Source: Cephalotus follicularis (Eukaryota > Streptophyta > Magnoliopsida > Oxalidales > Cephalotaceae). From it: DNA of 64,000 nt. The position numbers were made by a program, and so were the translations under genes. The stretch covers positions 391,981 to 455,980 of the forward strand of contig BDDD01000020.1 in the NCBI GenBank assembly GCA_001972305.1, given 5' to 3'. Below are positions 49,474 to 61,213 of this stretch, one piece after another; within the stretch, counting starts at the first letter, position 1, and each line of letters starts with the position of its first letter. The notes under the pieces were generated by a model. It had not been told where the DNA came from. It did no database searches and was given only the letters and a program-made list of their open reading frames with translations.

Positions 49474-51223
49474 ATTTCATTGAAAACGGTGTTAGCAAGA
49501 TTAATCTAGATGAAGCAAAAAGGGAGGAGTCTACCAAAGGAGAAACCCCTCAAGAAGACTATCAAGAAGCTCTTCATGACAAAACCTTGAAGGTGGTAAG
49601 AGGACATCCTCATTAACCATAATAGGTAACCCTAGATTAGGTGTTTCTACTAGATCTAGCATTAATAATAATTATATTGCATTTTTATCTCAAATCGAGC
49701 CTAAAAATATAAATGAGGCCGAAAAAGTTGAAAATTGGATCAATGCCCTGCAAGAGGAATTGAATCACTTTGAAAGGAGTAAAGTATGGAACCTAGTACC
49801 TAGACCTAGTAACCAAAACATAATAGGTACAAAATGGGTTTATAGGAACAAGGTAGATAACCAAGGCATTGTTATTAGAAACAAAGCTAGGTTGGTTGCT
49901 AAAGGATATTCCCAAGAAGAGGGAATTGACTTTGATGAATCATATGCACCCGTAGCTAGATTAGAATCTATACGCATGTTGCTTGCATAAGCTTCATTTA
50001 AAGATTTTACTCTTTTTCAAATGGATGTGAAAAGTGCTTTTATAAATGGGTTAATAAAGGAGGAAGTGTATGTGGAACAACCTCCCGGGTTTGAAAACCC
50101 TCATTTTCCCAACCATGTTTTTAAGCTTTCAAAGGCTTTATATGGCTTAAAACAAGCTCCAAGAGCTTGGTATGAAAAGCTAAGTGGTTAACTTCTTGAA
50201 AATGATTTTAAAAGAGGCACTATTGACATTACCCTTTTTACAAAAACTGTCAATAATGAAATTTTGATTGTTCAAGTATATGTAGATGATATCATTTTCG
50301 GTTCTACTAACAAGAACTTGTGCAAGAGCTTTGCTAAGATTATGCAGGTAGAATTCGAAATGAGCATGATGGGTGAGCTCAACTACTTCCTTGGACTTCA
50401 AGTCAAACAATTGGAGGAAGGTATCTTCATCAATCAATCAAAGTATGTCAAGGACTTACTTAAGAGATTTGGGATGGTGAATGCCAAAAAGAGCAAGACA
50501 CCCATGAGCACAACAACAAAGCTCGACAAGGAAGAGCAAGGTAAGTCAATCGATCAAAAATTATATAGAAGTATGATAGGATCTTTGCTCTATTTAACGG
50601 CAAGTAGGCCGGATATCTTGTTTAGTGTATGCTTGTGTGATAGATTTCAAGCTTGTCAAAAAGAATCTCCTCTGTATGTCGTAAAACGCATCTTTAAATA
50701 TTTAGCATATACACCGTCCTTAGGATTATTGTATCCTAGGAAATCATCATTTGAACTACACACTTACTCCGATGCCGATTTCAGAGGATATAAGGTGGAT
50801 AGAAAGAGCACAAGTGGCACATGTCAATTCTTAGGCAATATGCTCATTTCTTGGTTTAGCAAGAAACAAAATTCGGTAGCTCTTTCAACTACCGAAGCTG
50901 AATATATTGCCGCAGGCAGTTGTTGCGCACAAATAATGTGGATGAAACAACAACTCCTTGACTATGGGTTTAACTTTGCTAAAGTGCCAATTAGGTGTGA
51001 TAACACTAGTGAAATATGCTTAGGGAAAAATCTCGTCCATCACTCTAGAACTAAGCACATTGATATTAGATATCATTTCATTAAAGACCACATTGAAAAA
51101 CGTGATATAGAATTAGTTTTCGTCCCGACCGAAGAACAAGTCGCGGACATATTCACCAAGCCTTTAGATGAACAAACCTTTTCGAAATTTAGATTGGAAT
51201 TAGGTTTGTGTGAAATTGAGTGA
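49474..51223 (+). pseudogene. Reverse transcriptase and RNase H of element D
   Basis: RT start [16 protein letters not shown] and [26 protein letters not shown], then [23 protein letters not shown] and [17 protein letters not shown], catalytic YVDDIIFGST, RNase H end with WFSKKQNSVALSTTEAEYIA and TKHIDIRYHFIKDH. The frame is +1 relative to gag. Stops near 49604, 49988 and 50189; the last 320 codons (50264-51223) are open. It ends TGA, not the UAG-CAR-YYA readthrough context reported for soybean SIRE1. Confidence 0.93.
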
Positions 51224-51342
51224 TTAACATGTTTCTATGTTTGTCGTGAATATGTATGCTTGCTCAAAATGCGTATTTTCTCATTTTTGCATCATTTGCA
51301 TTCATTGTCGTGCATTTGCGAAAAAACACCAGAAAAACAGAG

Positions 51343-51482
51343 CAAAGCGCCGACTGTTGCTTTTAAAGCGTCAGCGCTATAAAGCAAAATTAGGGTTCAA
51401 AATTGGGGAAATTGGTCTAAGCGCCAACGCTTAACCCCAAACTATCGACGCTTTAGTCGCATTTTAAGTTAGAAAGCGCCAT
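51343..51482 (+). promoter_or_regulatory. Near-palindrome cluster upstream of element D third gene
   Basis: AAAGCGCCGACTG, AAAGCGTCAGCGCTATAAAG, AAGCGCCAACGCTT, ATCGACGCTTT and AGAAAGCGCC, the same motif type as in the LTR U3, here between pol and the third reading frame. TATAAAG is at 51379-51385. A promoter role is inference. Confidence 0.4.
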
Positions 51483-51599
51483 CAGCCACACATTTCTACG
51501 CCATTTTTACAAACCCTAACTTCTAAACACTCCCTCTCTGGCGATTTCTTGGTGATTTTCACTCAAAAAACACTGATAGTCCTTCATACTACTTCAATC

Positions 51600-52806
51600 A
51601 TGACAATAACCAAGAATATTGAGGAAGGACAAGGCTCAAAGAGCAAGAAGAAAACTGCTGAGAAAAAGGGGAAGGGGACAGCCACTACTTCTGCAACTCC
51701 TGAGGTGATTCCATCCACTCCTAGGTACCCAGAAGCTTATTTCAATAGGAAAATACTAGTTGTCAAAATATTAGACTTTGATTTTTCCACCATAGAAGGA
51801 TTTCCCATTGTGGAATGGATTAGGTTTCAAGGTTTAGAACCTTTTTTCTCTCTTAATTTGCCTAGTTATCCCGAACTCATGAAAGAGTTCTATGTACACA
51901 TGACAGGTAGCTCTATGGATAGCATACTCACTACTGTCAAAAAAAAGACCATTGATTTAGACTTGAGGAGACTTAACATTATCTTGAGTGACTAGTTCAG
52001 ACTTCGATAGCGAAGACTGTGTGAGAGTGTTATTTGGTGAGAACGTTGATCCTATTCAGCTTATGTATACTAGGAACCTCCCCTTAGATTATAGATTACT
52101 ACACCGTGCGATATGTACGTACATTCTACCTAAGGCCGGTGGGTTCGATGAGGTGACCCACATGGAAGCCTACACGATGTATCATTTCATCACTGGCCGT
52201 ACAATCAATGTTCTCTTCCTAATGATTAATCACATGAATTCAATTCACGACCGAGAGAACGCGAGACTAGGTTATAGCAATATTATAACCAAGATTCTTC
52301 AATATTTCCATATCGACCTTACTGGAGAAGTGCACCATAATCTCCAAAGTGCAGACAAACTTGGAAAAGGAAACCTTGGAAGAATGGGGTTCAAAAAGCA
52401 CAAAAGGCTTGGTACTTGGATTCCGAGAGATGAGGACTCCAATAGAGTAGTGGAAGAGGAAGGAGAAGCCGAGATAGGGGAAGAAGCTGAAATCATACCT
52501 CTACAGATCGAACCATAAGCTGAACCAATCCCGGATGTCCATCTTCCAAGGAATAGGCTAGATGAGATATTCGATGCTATCAAAGGCATGCAGCAGAATA
52601 TTGCGGAAATGAAGACAAGTATGAAGTGCGTGAGGAGGCGACAGAAGAGAATCGCCAAAAAGTTTGCTAACATGGGCATTATCGAATATGGTGGCCTTAT
52701 ATCTTCATCCTCTAGCCACGACGACGATCCCCTGGACGATGCTGCAACCGACGATATGGAGGGAGAGGTCGGAGGTGGTGATGAGGGCACGCACATGGAT
52801 GAATGA
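51600..52806 (+). pseudogene. Third reading frame of element D (env position), plant transposon-protein-like
   Basis: ATG at 51600. A basic N-terminus (KSKKKTAEKKGKG) is followed by YFNRKILVVKILDF ... LMKEFYVHMTGSS. A one-base frameshift lies at about 51990; 51991-52515 carries LPLDYRLLHRAICTYILPKA and HFITGRTINVLFLMINHM; a TAA at 52516-52518 precedes an open tail with MQQNIAEMKTSMKCVRRR (coiled-coil-like) and an acidic C-terminus to 52806. The middle resembles the plant 'putative transposon protein' domain PF20167 by memory, not by search. It sits where Sireviruses carry an env-like gene, but I see no clear membrane or fusion segment. Original length would be about 400 residues. Confidence 0.6.
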
Positions 52807-53449
52807 TCATATGCATCTCATTCTCACTTGCATGTTATGTTTCTGCTATAAACATCTTTTGTAATTGACAGCTTGTGTAATTATTTGACAATGCTATTTT
52901 GTAATGACTTTGTTTAATCTATGAAATATGGTTTGTTTTTGAATGCTTGGAAGTGCTACTTGTTATGTAATGTGACAAGATTAAATAGTGTTTTTCATTG
53001 TGCAAAAACTTGTGTCGATTTAAAATGTTATGGATTTGGATTGCTTGGACTTGAAATTTGCAGCTTCTTATATAAAATGAAACAAATTTTGTCAAACAGT
53101 ATGACTTGTGGATGTTGTTCATATTGGAACATGTAATTTCATGTTAGATATAATCACCTTCAACCTTTTTGAGATGATAACAAAAAGGGGGAGAGGATTG
53201 TGAGATTGGGAGAGAATTAAGGAATGTTGTGAGAGATAGCATAATAATACTTAAGGTAATGAATGACAAAGTAAAATACGTCTTATATGACTAAGGGGGA
53301 GGTAATAAAATCAGGGGGAGCAAATGATTTTCTGCACGTAACAAGTTCCCAAATTTTACTTTTGGACTTTATGTGTTAATGTTTTATAACTTAACGATTA
53401 TTATGTCTTAAAATGAAACAAATTTTGTCATCATCAAAAAGGGGGAGAT
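52807..53449 (+). promoter_or_regulatory. 3' leader of element D with multiple polypurine tracts
   Basis: AAAAAGGGGGAGAGG (53183-53197), AAGGGGGAGG (53293-53302), CAGGGGGAG (53312-53320) and AAAAAGGGGGAGAT (53436-53449), the last one directly before the 3' LTR. Repeated polypurine tracts before the 3' LTR are a reported Sirevirus trait. The stretch before them (52807-53180) is non-coding. Confidence 0.75.
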
Positions 53450-54450
53450 TGTTGACATTTATGTCTCAATCCTATGTTTTGATGATAACATATTTGTATT
53501 TGACAAAGTTTCTTTATGTGCAAGAAAGCCATGAAGTGAGAAAAACAGCAAGAATTCTGCAGAACACAGCTCTGACCGTCGACGCCTAAGGTTAAAGCGT
53601 CAGCGCTTTAGGAGGCAGTCGAGACAAGAGCCTAAGCACCTACCGGTGAAGCGTTTGGAGAATTGGAAGAAACACTCAAACCGTCGACGCCCAGATTCAA
53701 GCGTCTGCGCTTTGGGGTACTAAGCGTCTGCCATTAGTGCAAAGCGCCTGCCGTCTAAACCAGTGGACACAACTAGAATTAAAACTGGCCTAAGCGTCGA
53801 CGCCCAAGACTAAGCGTTAGCGCTTTGAGGTGCCGGTCGACTCCAATGTTTTGAACGCCTGTGCTTTGAGCTGAGAATTTGAATTTGAGATCCCTAACGG
53901 TCACAAGACCGTCGACGCTTTAAGCGTGAGAGTCGACGCTTTGGTCGGCTGGAACAGTTTCTGACAGAGTTTAGTGGACATTACATTATGGAATTAAACC
54001 TAAACTAATCCCAACAGATCTATGAGGCAAAAAGCTATAAATAGACGAAAATTTTGGAGAATCAAGTAGAGAACAACAAAAGCAAAACACATATACAAAG
54101 ATCATTCAAAGCAAACATACAAAGGGCATACAAATCAAAAGCTCAACCAAAAAGCTTTTATTTTTATTTTGAGCTATTTACCGTTCTCACTGATTTGAGC
54201 AAATTTATCTTGTAAAATCCAACCTTGTGAGAGGTTTAGATCAAAACACTACTTGATTTACTTTGATTGTAATAGGGGAGTGAACCCTAGTGAAATTGGG
54301 GAGTGAACCCAAGAGAATTGTAAGTGATTGAGGTCAATCACAAAGATGTACCGAAAAGCACCCGGAATTGTATTCGGAGAACTAGTGGAAACTCAAGGAG
54401 ATCCTTGGGAAAAGTGGACGTAGGCAAGAGTTACGCCGAACCACTCTAAA
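53450..54450 (+). repeat. 3' LTR of element D, truncated
   Basis: TGTTGACATTTATG to CCACTCTAAA, 1001 bp; it lacks the last ~147 bp present in the 5' LTR and is fused to a family E-like LTR. Confidence 0.9.
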
Positions 54451-55217
54451 CAGATTATTTTTACAAATGAGAAAATGCAACAAACTGAGATGAACAACGA
54501 CTGGATTGCGATCTAGGGTGGATTAATCTAGTAAAAGATTAATGTTAAAGAGCGGAGAGTGCTCTCGGGCATGCATGTGATGTAATGATAGTAATCGGGG
54601 AGTGCACAATGCCCCGGTGAAGCGAAAGGTTCAACAGGGTTATTTACGTTTTTACAACCCCTCAGTATTTATGAAATATTCTGATCCATGAGATATGATC
54701 AGAAAATAAATGAACGAATGTGAAATGTTATCGTTTTACAAAAATACCAGAAAATGAATTTCAACAATGTTTTATTACGATAATTCTTACTGAGCTATTT
54801 TGGTGCTCACTCCTTTCAATGTTTTTGTTTTCAACTAAAATTTTTCCAGGAAGAGATTGAACAAGGAAAGTCGAGCTTTGGCAGGAGCTCATAAGTGATA
54901 TTTCGGAAGGAAATTATTTTGCGAATTATGTTACGGATATAGTTTGTGTAATAGTTTATGACATTATAAACTAATGTTTTCCGCTGTATAAGGCCTTTGA
55001 TAGATCCTGTGGAAATGTAAGATGTTGACTGTAATTATTATGATGTATGATGATTTAAATAAGAGTATCAAATTTTAAGGTTTAATATATCAAGTTATTT
55101 ATAGATAATAGCAATTAGTAGGATTGTTAAAGGATTAGAGGTTTCACCCCCACGTAACACACCGACTTCCCGAAGTTCGCTTTGAGCATAAAGTGGACTC
55201 GGATATGGGGCGTTACA
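54451..55217 (+). mobile_element. Family E-like LTR, 3' part
   Basis: Ends GGGGCGTTACA. Its reverse complement follows 18533-19300, including the block AGTAATCGGGGAGTGCACAA. Its 5' part is missing at the junction with D, and its right side meets LTR B at 55218. Confidence 0.75.
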
Positions 55218-56619
55218 ACATAGCCAAGGAGACGATGCCCGGGGTGACATACCCGAGGAGGATTCCTGAGTGACATGCTCCGAGGAGACGATACCCGAGG
55301 TGACATGCGCCCGAGGAGATGTGATGCCAGGGCGGACATGCCCGAGCTCCTATGTCAATGCCTGGAGAGCCATGTGCCCGAGGTGGTGACGCTAGAGGAG
55401 TCATGCCGGGATGCCATGCCAGGAATGTCATCAGCACGGGGTGAAAACGCTTGGGAGGACAAGCACCGAGGTGACGATGCCAGGGGGTGACATATGCTAT
55501 GTGCCAACGCCAGAGCATGAGATGGCACTAAGTTCTCCCCTCCCATGAGCCAAGTATACATACTATGCATGCATTGTCCCCTGGAGTTGTCCCCTATATG
55601 CTCCTACGTGGAAAGGAAATGGAATATGAGAATGTATATGTCCCCTGGCATGACCTCCCTGCAGGCGTCACGAAGAAGGATGTTGGATAAGTATAGGCAT
55701 GTATCCCCGGGCAGGTAATTATGTGATGAATATAGCCTTAAATGCACTCTTTTATACCCTGGTCAGACTTAAGGAATGAATAAAGAATGTAAGGGAAATG
55801 GAACCAGGAAAGGATACATATAGATGGTCCTTGGAAAGTGAGCCCAACAGGGGAGAATTCTGCCGAGCAGGTGAACCCATGGGCTGAACTCTGCGAGGCA
55901 GGTGATCCTTGGGCGAATCCGCTAATGGTGAACCTAAAGGTGAATTCCACCAGAGTTGGTGATCCAAAGGGTGAACCACTAGAGCAGGTGAGCAAAGGGT
56001 GAATTCCGCTCAGCAGGTGAACCTGGAGGAGAATTCCGCGAGCATGTGAGCCTAAAGGTGAACCTTATACACTGACCAGACCATAGAATGATCGGACTAG
56101 ACTCCTTGGTAAAGTGTTTGATATGTATGATTTAAGTAGAGTTGTCCAAGGACAAAGGATGATGTTGTTAGGTTATGGTTTGCATTCATGGTAGGCATGC
56201 ATATTTATTTCTCCTCTGCATTTATTGTTATTCCTCTGGTATGTGCCCGTGCATGTGGTAACCTACACAACCCTTTGGGTTGCTGACCCATTCCTTCGAA
56301 TGGTCCAGGTACAGGTACAGGTAGTGGTGACAGATCGCAGCAGCGTCAAGGATAAAGAGTGAAGTAAGTTCCTCCTCCTCGAAGGTATGCTTTATGGTTG
56401 GATTCTCAAGAAATAATCATGTATTTATTTATTTTATCTGCTGGTTGTAGTAGTGCATTTTAATTGTATTAAACTTGATATGTATATCCACACATTGAAT
56501 AAAGGACTATGTTTATAATTTATTTAAGTTTTAAATTTTATGGTATTGATTAATGATGATTGTACGGATTGCCACGTGTCGAGTCGGGGGGGGCCCAACC
56601 CACGTTTCGGGGCGTGACA
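55218..56619 (+). repeat. 3' LTR of element B, last segment
   Basis: Resumes at the GAGGAGACGATGCC repeats (counterpart about 20815) and runs to GGGGCGTGACA at 56619, followed by the TSD CTTAT. Confidence 0.9.
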
Positions 56620-56624
56620 CTTAT

Positions 56625-57559
56625 TCCCAGCAGAAAGCTCTTCCTTCCTCAGCAAAAACGGCTAAATTCAGCCCTCATTGTCCTTAAATAGATTGGTTAC
56701 TTGGTAGGCAAGTTTTTCCCTCTCTCTCATGAGTCACTCTTGATAGTTGCCCATGTGCTTAATTTAATCCAATCCAATTGTGACACTTGGCAATACAATC
56801 TGAAATATCTAGCCTCCTCTCTCCCTTGATTGACACTTGTCCCATATTTAATGAAATTAACTCACAAAATGACAAAAGTCAGACTTTGGCAACTGGTATG
56901 CAGCTCAAAGCGTCAGCGCTTTTATTCTAAGCGTCACCGCTTATGGGTTTGACTTGAGTTCTTCAACTCTGACGCAGGGCAAAGCGTGACACTTTCCTTC
57001 AAAGAGTCACTGCTTTTGAGTCTCGTCTAGGTCAACCTAAATGTTTGACTTCAAAGAGTCAAAGCTTACATTTGGAGCGTCATCGGTCGCACCAAGAATC
57101 GCCACTTTCATCCAAGCATCGTCGATTAGAGGAATTTGTCAAAGTTCAAAACTCTCTGTTTTTAACCGGCGCCAAGAGGGCTCTAGGCGTCGATGGTTAC
57201 CTTCAAAGCGTCGCCGCTTTAAGTAAAACTGTCGGCGCTTTAGACATCTTCATAATTTCTTAACCTTTGAAATCGAGCTTTGAACATGACATTCACACCA
57301 AACATGATGCAATATCACATAACAGCATTCCAAGGCATATATGGAACATAGAGTAAACATATTTCCATAAACAATGACTTCAACAAAATTTCGAATCTAA
57401 AACAAATAGCCAATTTTGACTACCCATCGGGAGCGCTGCCCCCGAGCCCCCACACCCCGAGTGTTAGGGTCATAATACTGGTCCTTTGAAATATTTGCCA
57501 ACCTCAACAATGGCAACCATATTTCCATATAACTTTAACAAAATTTTTTGGTCATTACA
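56625..57559 (-). mobile_element. Family E solo LTR, 5' segment
   Basis: Minus-strand start TGTAATGACC at 57559. It contains GCGTCAGCGC and GCGTCGCCGC near-palindromes at 56908-57240 and a CCCCCGAGCCCCC stretch near 57437. The TSD copy CTCAG lies at 57560-57564. Confidence 0.8.
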
Positions 57560-57564
57560 CTCAG

Positions 57565-58328
57565 GATATATATAAAAAGAGACGTCATAGACCGATCACA
57601 CCACCACAGTAGGTGTCATGTCCTCTGTGCCAAAGAACATGCCTGTGAGACCTGATAGGTAAGTTTTTCTCTGTATGTCATTATGCTAAAATATTGTTTT
57701 ATTCTAAAAACAATTTAAAATATGAACATATTTTCTAAACAATTTCTGAACATATTTGAAATCATAATCATATTCGTATACGAAAATTAACATACTTCCG
57801 AAAGTGAAAGCTATGTTCATTTAACATATTTTCGATAGTGAAAACTATGTTCATATCATAAAATGAGCAATATTAACTCTTATTCAGAAAGTAATAAAAC
57901 GGATTTTATTCAAAGAAAATCGAATATCCATAAAGAAATATTCATTTCAATAAAATCATAATACAGTAAAACAATGTTCATTTCCAATGAAATAAGAGGA
58001 ATTTATCAAAAAGGGATACATCCGCACCTTAGCTATTCGAATAAAAAAAATACTAGAACGGAACAAAACCAACGTACGAATCACCCTATATTTCACAACA
58101 GACGCCTTGGAAGTCCTAGTTATACAACCCAAATCCAAAATATCACAAACAGATATATAATACACATTATACACAATAACATCAGAGGAAAATGTCCACG
58201 TATCGGGTAAAAGCTTCGACGCCTTAAGGACAACATTACTGCTAAGCGCTGGTCAAAGCGTCGAACCAATGCATTGCAAGACACTACTAAAGCGTTGACG
58301 GTACCATGATAACGCATAGCTAAGCGTT
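57565..58328 (-). repeat. Continuation of the 5' LTR of element G, right end unclear
   Basis: The first ~100 bp align with 12411-12510 of the 3' LTR (shared blocks GATCACACC and GTGTCATG). Further right the match fades, and 58205-58328 carries GCGTCG-type motifs not present in the other LTR, so a second unrecognised piece may start here. Confidence 0.5.
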
Positions 58329-58333
58329 TGTAA

Positions 58334-61213
58334 TGTAATGACTGCAAATTCAATTAATGTATATTGACTTCCATTGTCATAACAAATATACATTTTAATT
58401 GAATTAATTGTCCGATTCTTACAATTTGTGATTGGTAAATTACTTGGGATGAATTGGGATGCAATTTGGTGGAAATCCACTTAAGAAACCCTAATTTAAA
58501 CCAGGACAGCCGACTGTCACAGGGTAACAGTCGACTGGCTGATGCGTGTGGTGGACAGTCGACTGGCCCATGCATCCAGTCGACTGTAAATTCGACATAA
58601 CATGTGTCTGTGCAGGTGTCAACTGAACTTGGGCGTGGCATGTTCAAGGACAGGTGTCAGGGACATGCATACACGGCCATGACATGCAAGGAGAGCCCTT
58701 GCATGTGCTCTGCACCTTGCAGGCCTGCCACCTGCAGATTGAAGAGAGAAAAGGGTGAGAAATGAAGATATGCATGTGAGAGAGAGAGAGGAGTAAATGT
58801 GGGAGAGAAAGGCTTAACGAAATTCCAGATTGGTGAGCCTATATCACCTGTGCATGGACTGATTGTGAGTGTTGTTCAACACTAAAAGAAGAAGGAAATT
58901 GATGGAGGATTTTCTTGGATGCATATTGATGATTTAAAGCTCAAATAGGGAAAAGTGAAGCTTTGAGCACCTCCTGGTAAGTGCAGATTCGAGATTCTTA
59001 TTGTTGCTGTAATCTGTCAGTAATGTATCTAGATGAAGGTTTAATCTTCTGTTAACATGGTTATGTTAACAAATTCTAGAATTGAATGGAATGGAGTTAA
59101 TGTGAAATGAAGCTATGGTATAAGTGGGATAATTAATCTCTAATTGTTGTCATTAGTTCCATGATAAGTCACTGATTCCCTTATGTTTAAACACACACAT
59201 CTTCTGTCCTCACAATGTAAGACACTGAATTGATAGTTGGACATGTGTAGAAGATGTGGTAAAAAGGGTTGGAATGAAACTTAATAACTAATGACTAGAC
59301 TATTATAGATTGGAGTTACATAAGGATGTTGAACATTCTATAACTGATGCATGTATCCATAACCTTCATGCATACTTCGGATTGCTGAGATTAAAAGATT
59401 GGATTGAAGATTAGTTGGAAAAAAGGCTTGAAACCTTTAAAGAGAAACATCACACAATTGATCTTGGGATAGCAAATTGAGGTAGGGGTAGTGTTATGTT
59501 TTGGAAGATATGATCATGCATTACATGTATGTTAATTTCTACTTGCATTGAACTGATTTGGCATTGAATTGCACTACACATAAACTGATCTGCTTGCATT
59601 TCTGGGCAAAACCTGTCGACTGCCATTGAAAGCAGTCGACTGCCATTGAAAGCAGTCGACTACTCAACCCAACAGTCGGCTGGTTCTTGAGGGCAGTCGA
59701 CTGTTCTGGGCAGAAATTGCACAACATCAAATGAATTGCTACTGTTTTGCATTGTTATTGATTTGTATGTGTTACCATTAAAAGGTACATGATGTTTGAT
59801 GTTAGTTAACATCATTACTACTGAAATTTCAATGATCGAACAAATTATGTGCTATATGCACAATTTATGGCTTAAACACCAATTCAAATGAATGCTATGA
59901 ATTATAAAAACTACTATTTTAGTTTAATGTAACTGCATATACTACTTATGTTAGTATATACATACTGATTAATGTATTAACATCATTATTTACTGATATT
60001 TCAATGATCGAACAAGATATGTGCTGTATGCACAAATTATGGTTTTAAACACCACTTTCAATGAAAGTTATTATCTACAAGAACTACTGTTTGATTAATG
60101 TTACCATATAGGCTACTTATGTTAGTATATACCTACTGTTTGGTGCTATTAACACCACTACTACAGATAGTTTCAAGATTAAAACCATTTATGGGACTTG
60201 AGCCCAAAGTCATGATAATGTACTATCATTTTCAAAAGAACGGTTATTGTTAAAGAACTACTGATTTCCTCCACAAGAGAGGTACCTACTGTTTTGTTTC
60301 CTCATCTGGAAACCACTACTGTACTGATATCGTTTCCTCACATGAGATGCACGATTACTGAACTGTTATATGTTTCTAAAGAAAACATTCGATATTGCAT
60401 ATAATTAAAAATGTAATATTACTACTGATTGTACTGATTGAATTGATTGTCTATGCTTACTGCTGTAGTTCGGTGATGGAGGTTATCACTGACTATGGAT
60501 GTGATTCTGGGTGCCAGGAGTGGGCCAGAGTATCACCTACTGTCTGCAATTACAGAATTACTGTTAAAGTACCCGCCAACGCCAGTAGTAACTGATAACT
60601 TTTCTATCACTCTCGGAGTGTAGGGTGATAGTTAGGTGGTGCACAGTTGGGGGCTAGGAGTTAGCGACATGTGACACCCAAACGACTGATTGAATCGATT
60701 GTACCCTTGTGCGGTATTATTGCATATGAACTGTGTATGGCCACTCGGCATGATTGCTCTTATATTGGCTATTAAAATGTTATTTTGATATAAACTGTCA
60801 TACGTATTGCATTCATATATTCTTCTGCATACATTATCTTCCTGCTTAGCCAAGTGAGGACAACGGCTAACCCCTACAATTACAGATTGAGCAAGGACGT
60901 TTGGAGTTGCTGTTGAAGTTTTGGGGAAAGCTTCTGTTTATCTTTTAAGGTTGTTATTATTTTAATGTATTGTAATGAACGAACGAATCATACCTCGTTT
61001 ATTTGTGTATTCCTTATGTTAAGGATATTTGTAACTTGTACTCGCACGTAGTATGGGATGCGTGCGAGCGGCTTGTAATTTGATATATTCCGGCTTATTG
61101 ACTGCTTCCGCATATAGTTTTATACTGTTGAATAAATGATGGAATGTATGTTTAATACGGATATCGCCATATATGCTTGTCTATGGTAAGTGACCGAAAA
61201 ACGGGGTGTGACA
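58334..61213 (+). mobile_element. Solo LTR F1 of gypsy family F, TSD TGTAA
   Basis: TGTAATGACTGC to GGGGTGTGACA, 2880 bp, with a perfect duplication TGTAA at 58329-58333 and 61214-61218. Its last ~580 bp match 63092-63668, where a PBS and gag follow. It contains CAGTCGACTG palindromes (58508-58590, 59612-59705), two of them in a 20-bp tandem repeat (GTCGACTGCCATTGAAAGCA, 59614-59653). Confidence 0.88.

Larger units (their letters stand above)
45006..54450 (+). mobile_element. Copia element D, Sirevirus-like, 3' LTR truncated
   Basis: 5' LTR 45006-46153, PBS 46156, gag-pol from 46219 in PR-IN-RT-RNaseH order (copia), a third reading frame at 51600-52806, repeated polypurine tracts, and a 3' LTR 53450-54450. 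Extra zinc knuckles, a gene after pol and multiple polypurine tracts are known Sirevirus traits. Left flank CTATG (45001-45005). No right duplication exists, because the 3' LTR lacks its last ~147 bp and is fused to another LTR. Confidence 0.92.
19666..56619 (+). mobile_element. Gypsy element B (chromovirus) with three elements nested in it
   Basis: 5' LTR 19666-21833 plus 30348-30659, internal region 30660-35561, 3' LTR 44116-45005 plus 55218-56619. Perfect target duplication CTTAT at 19661-19665 and 56620-56624, which proves that the two distant LTR ends belong to one insertion. Elements A, C and D are inserted in it. The coding region is heavily mutated. Confidence 0.92.

Noticed and set aside
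53450-54450. Element D flanked by a matching right target duplication
   Set aside because: The left flank CTATG has no partner at 54451-54455 because the LTR end is lost.
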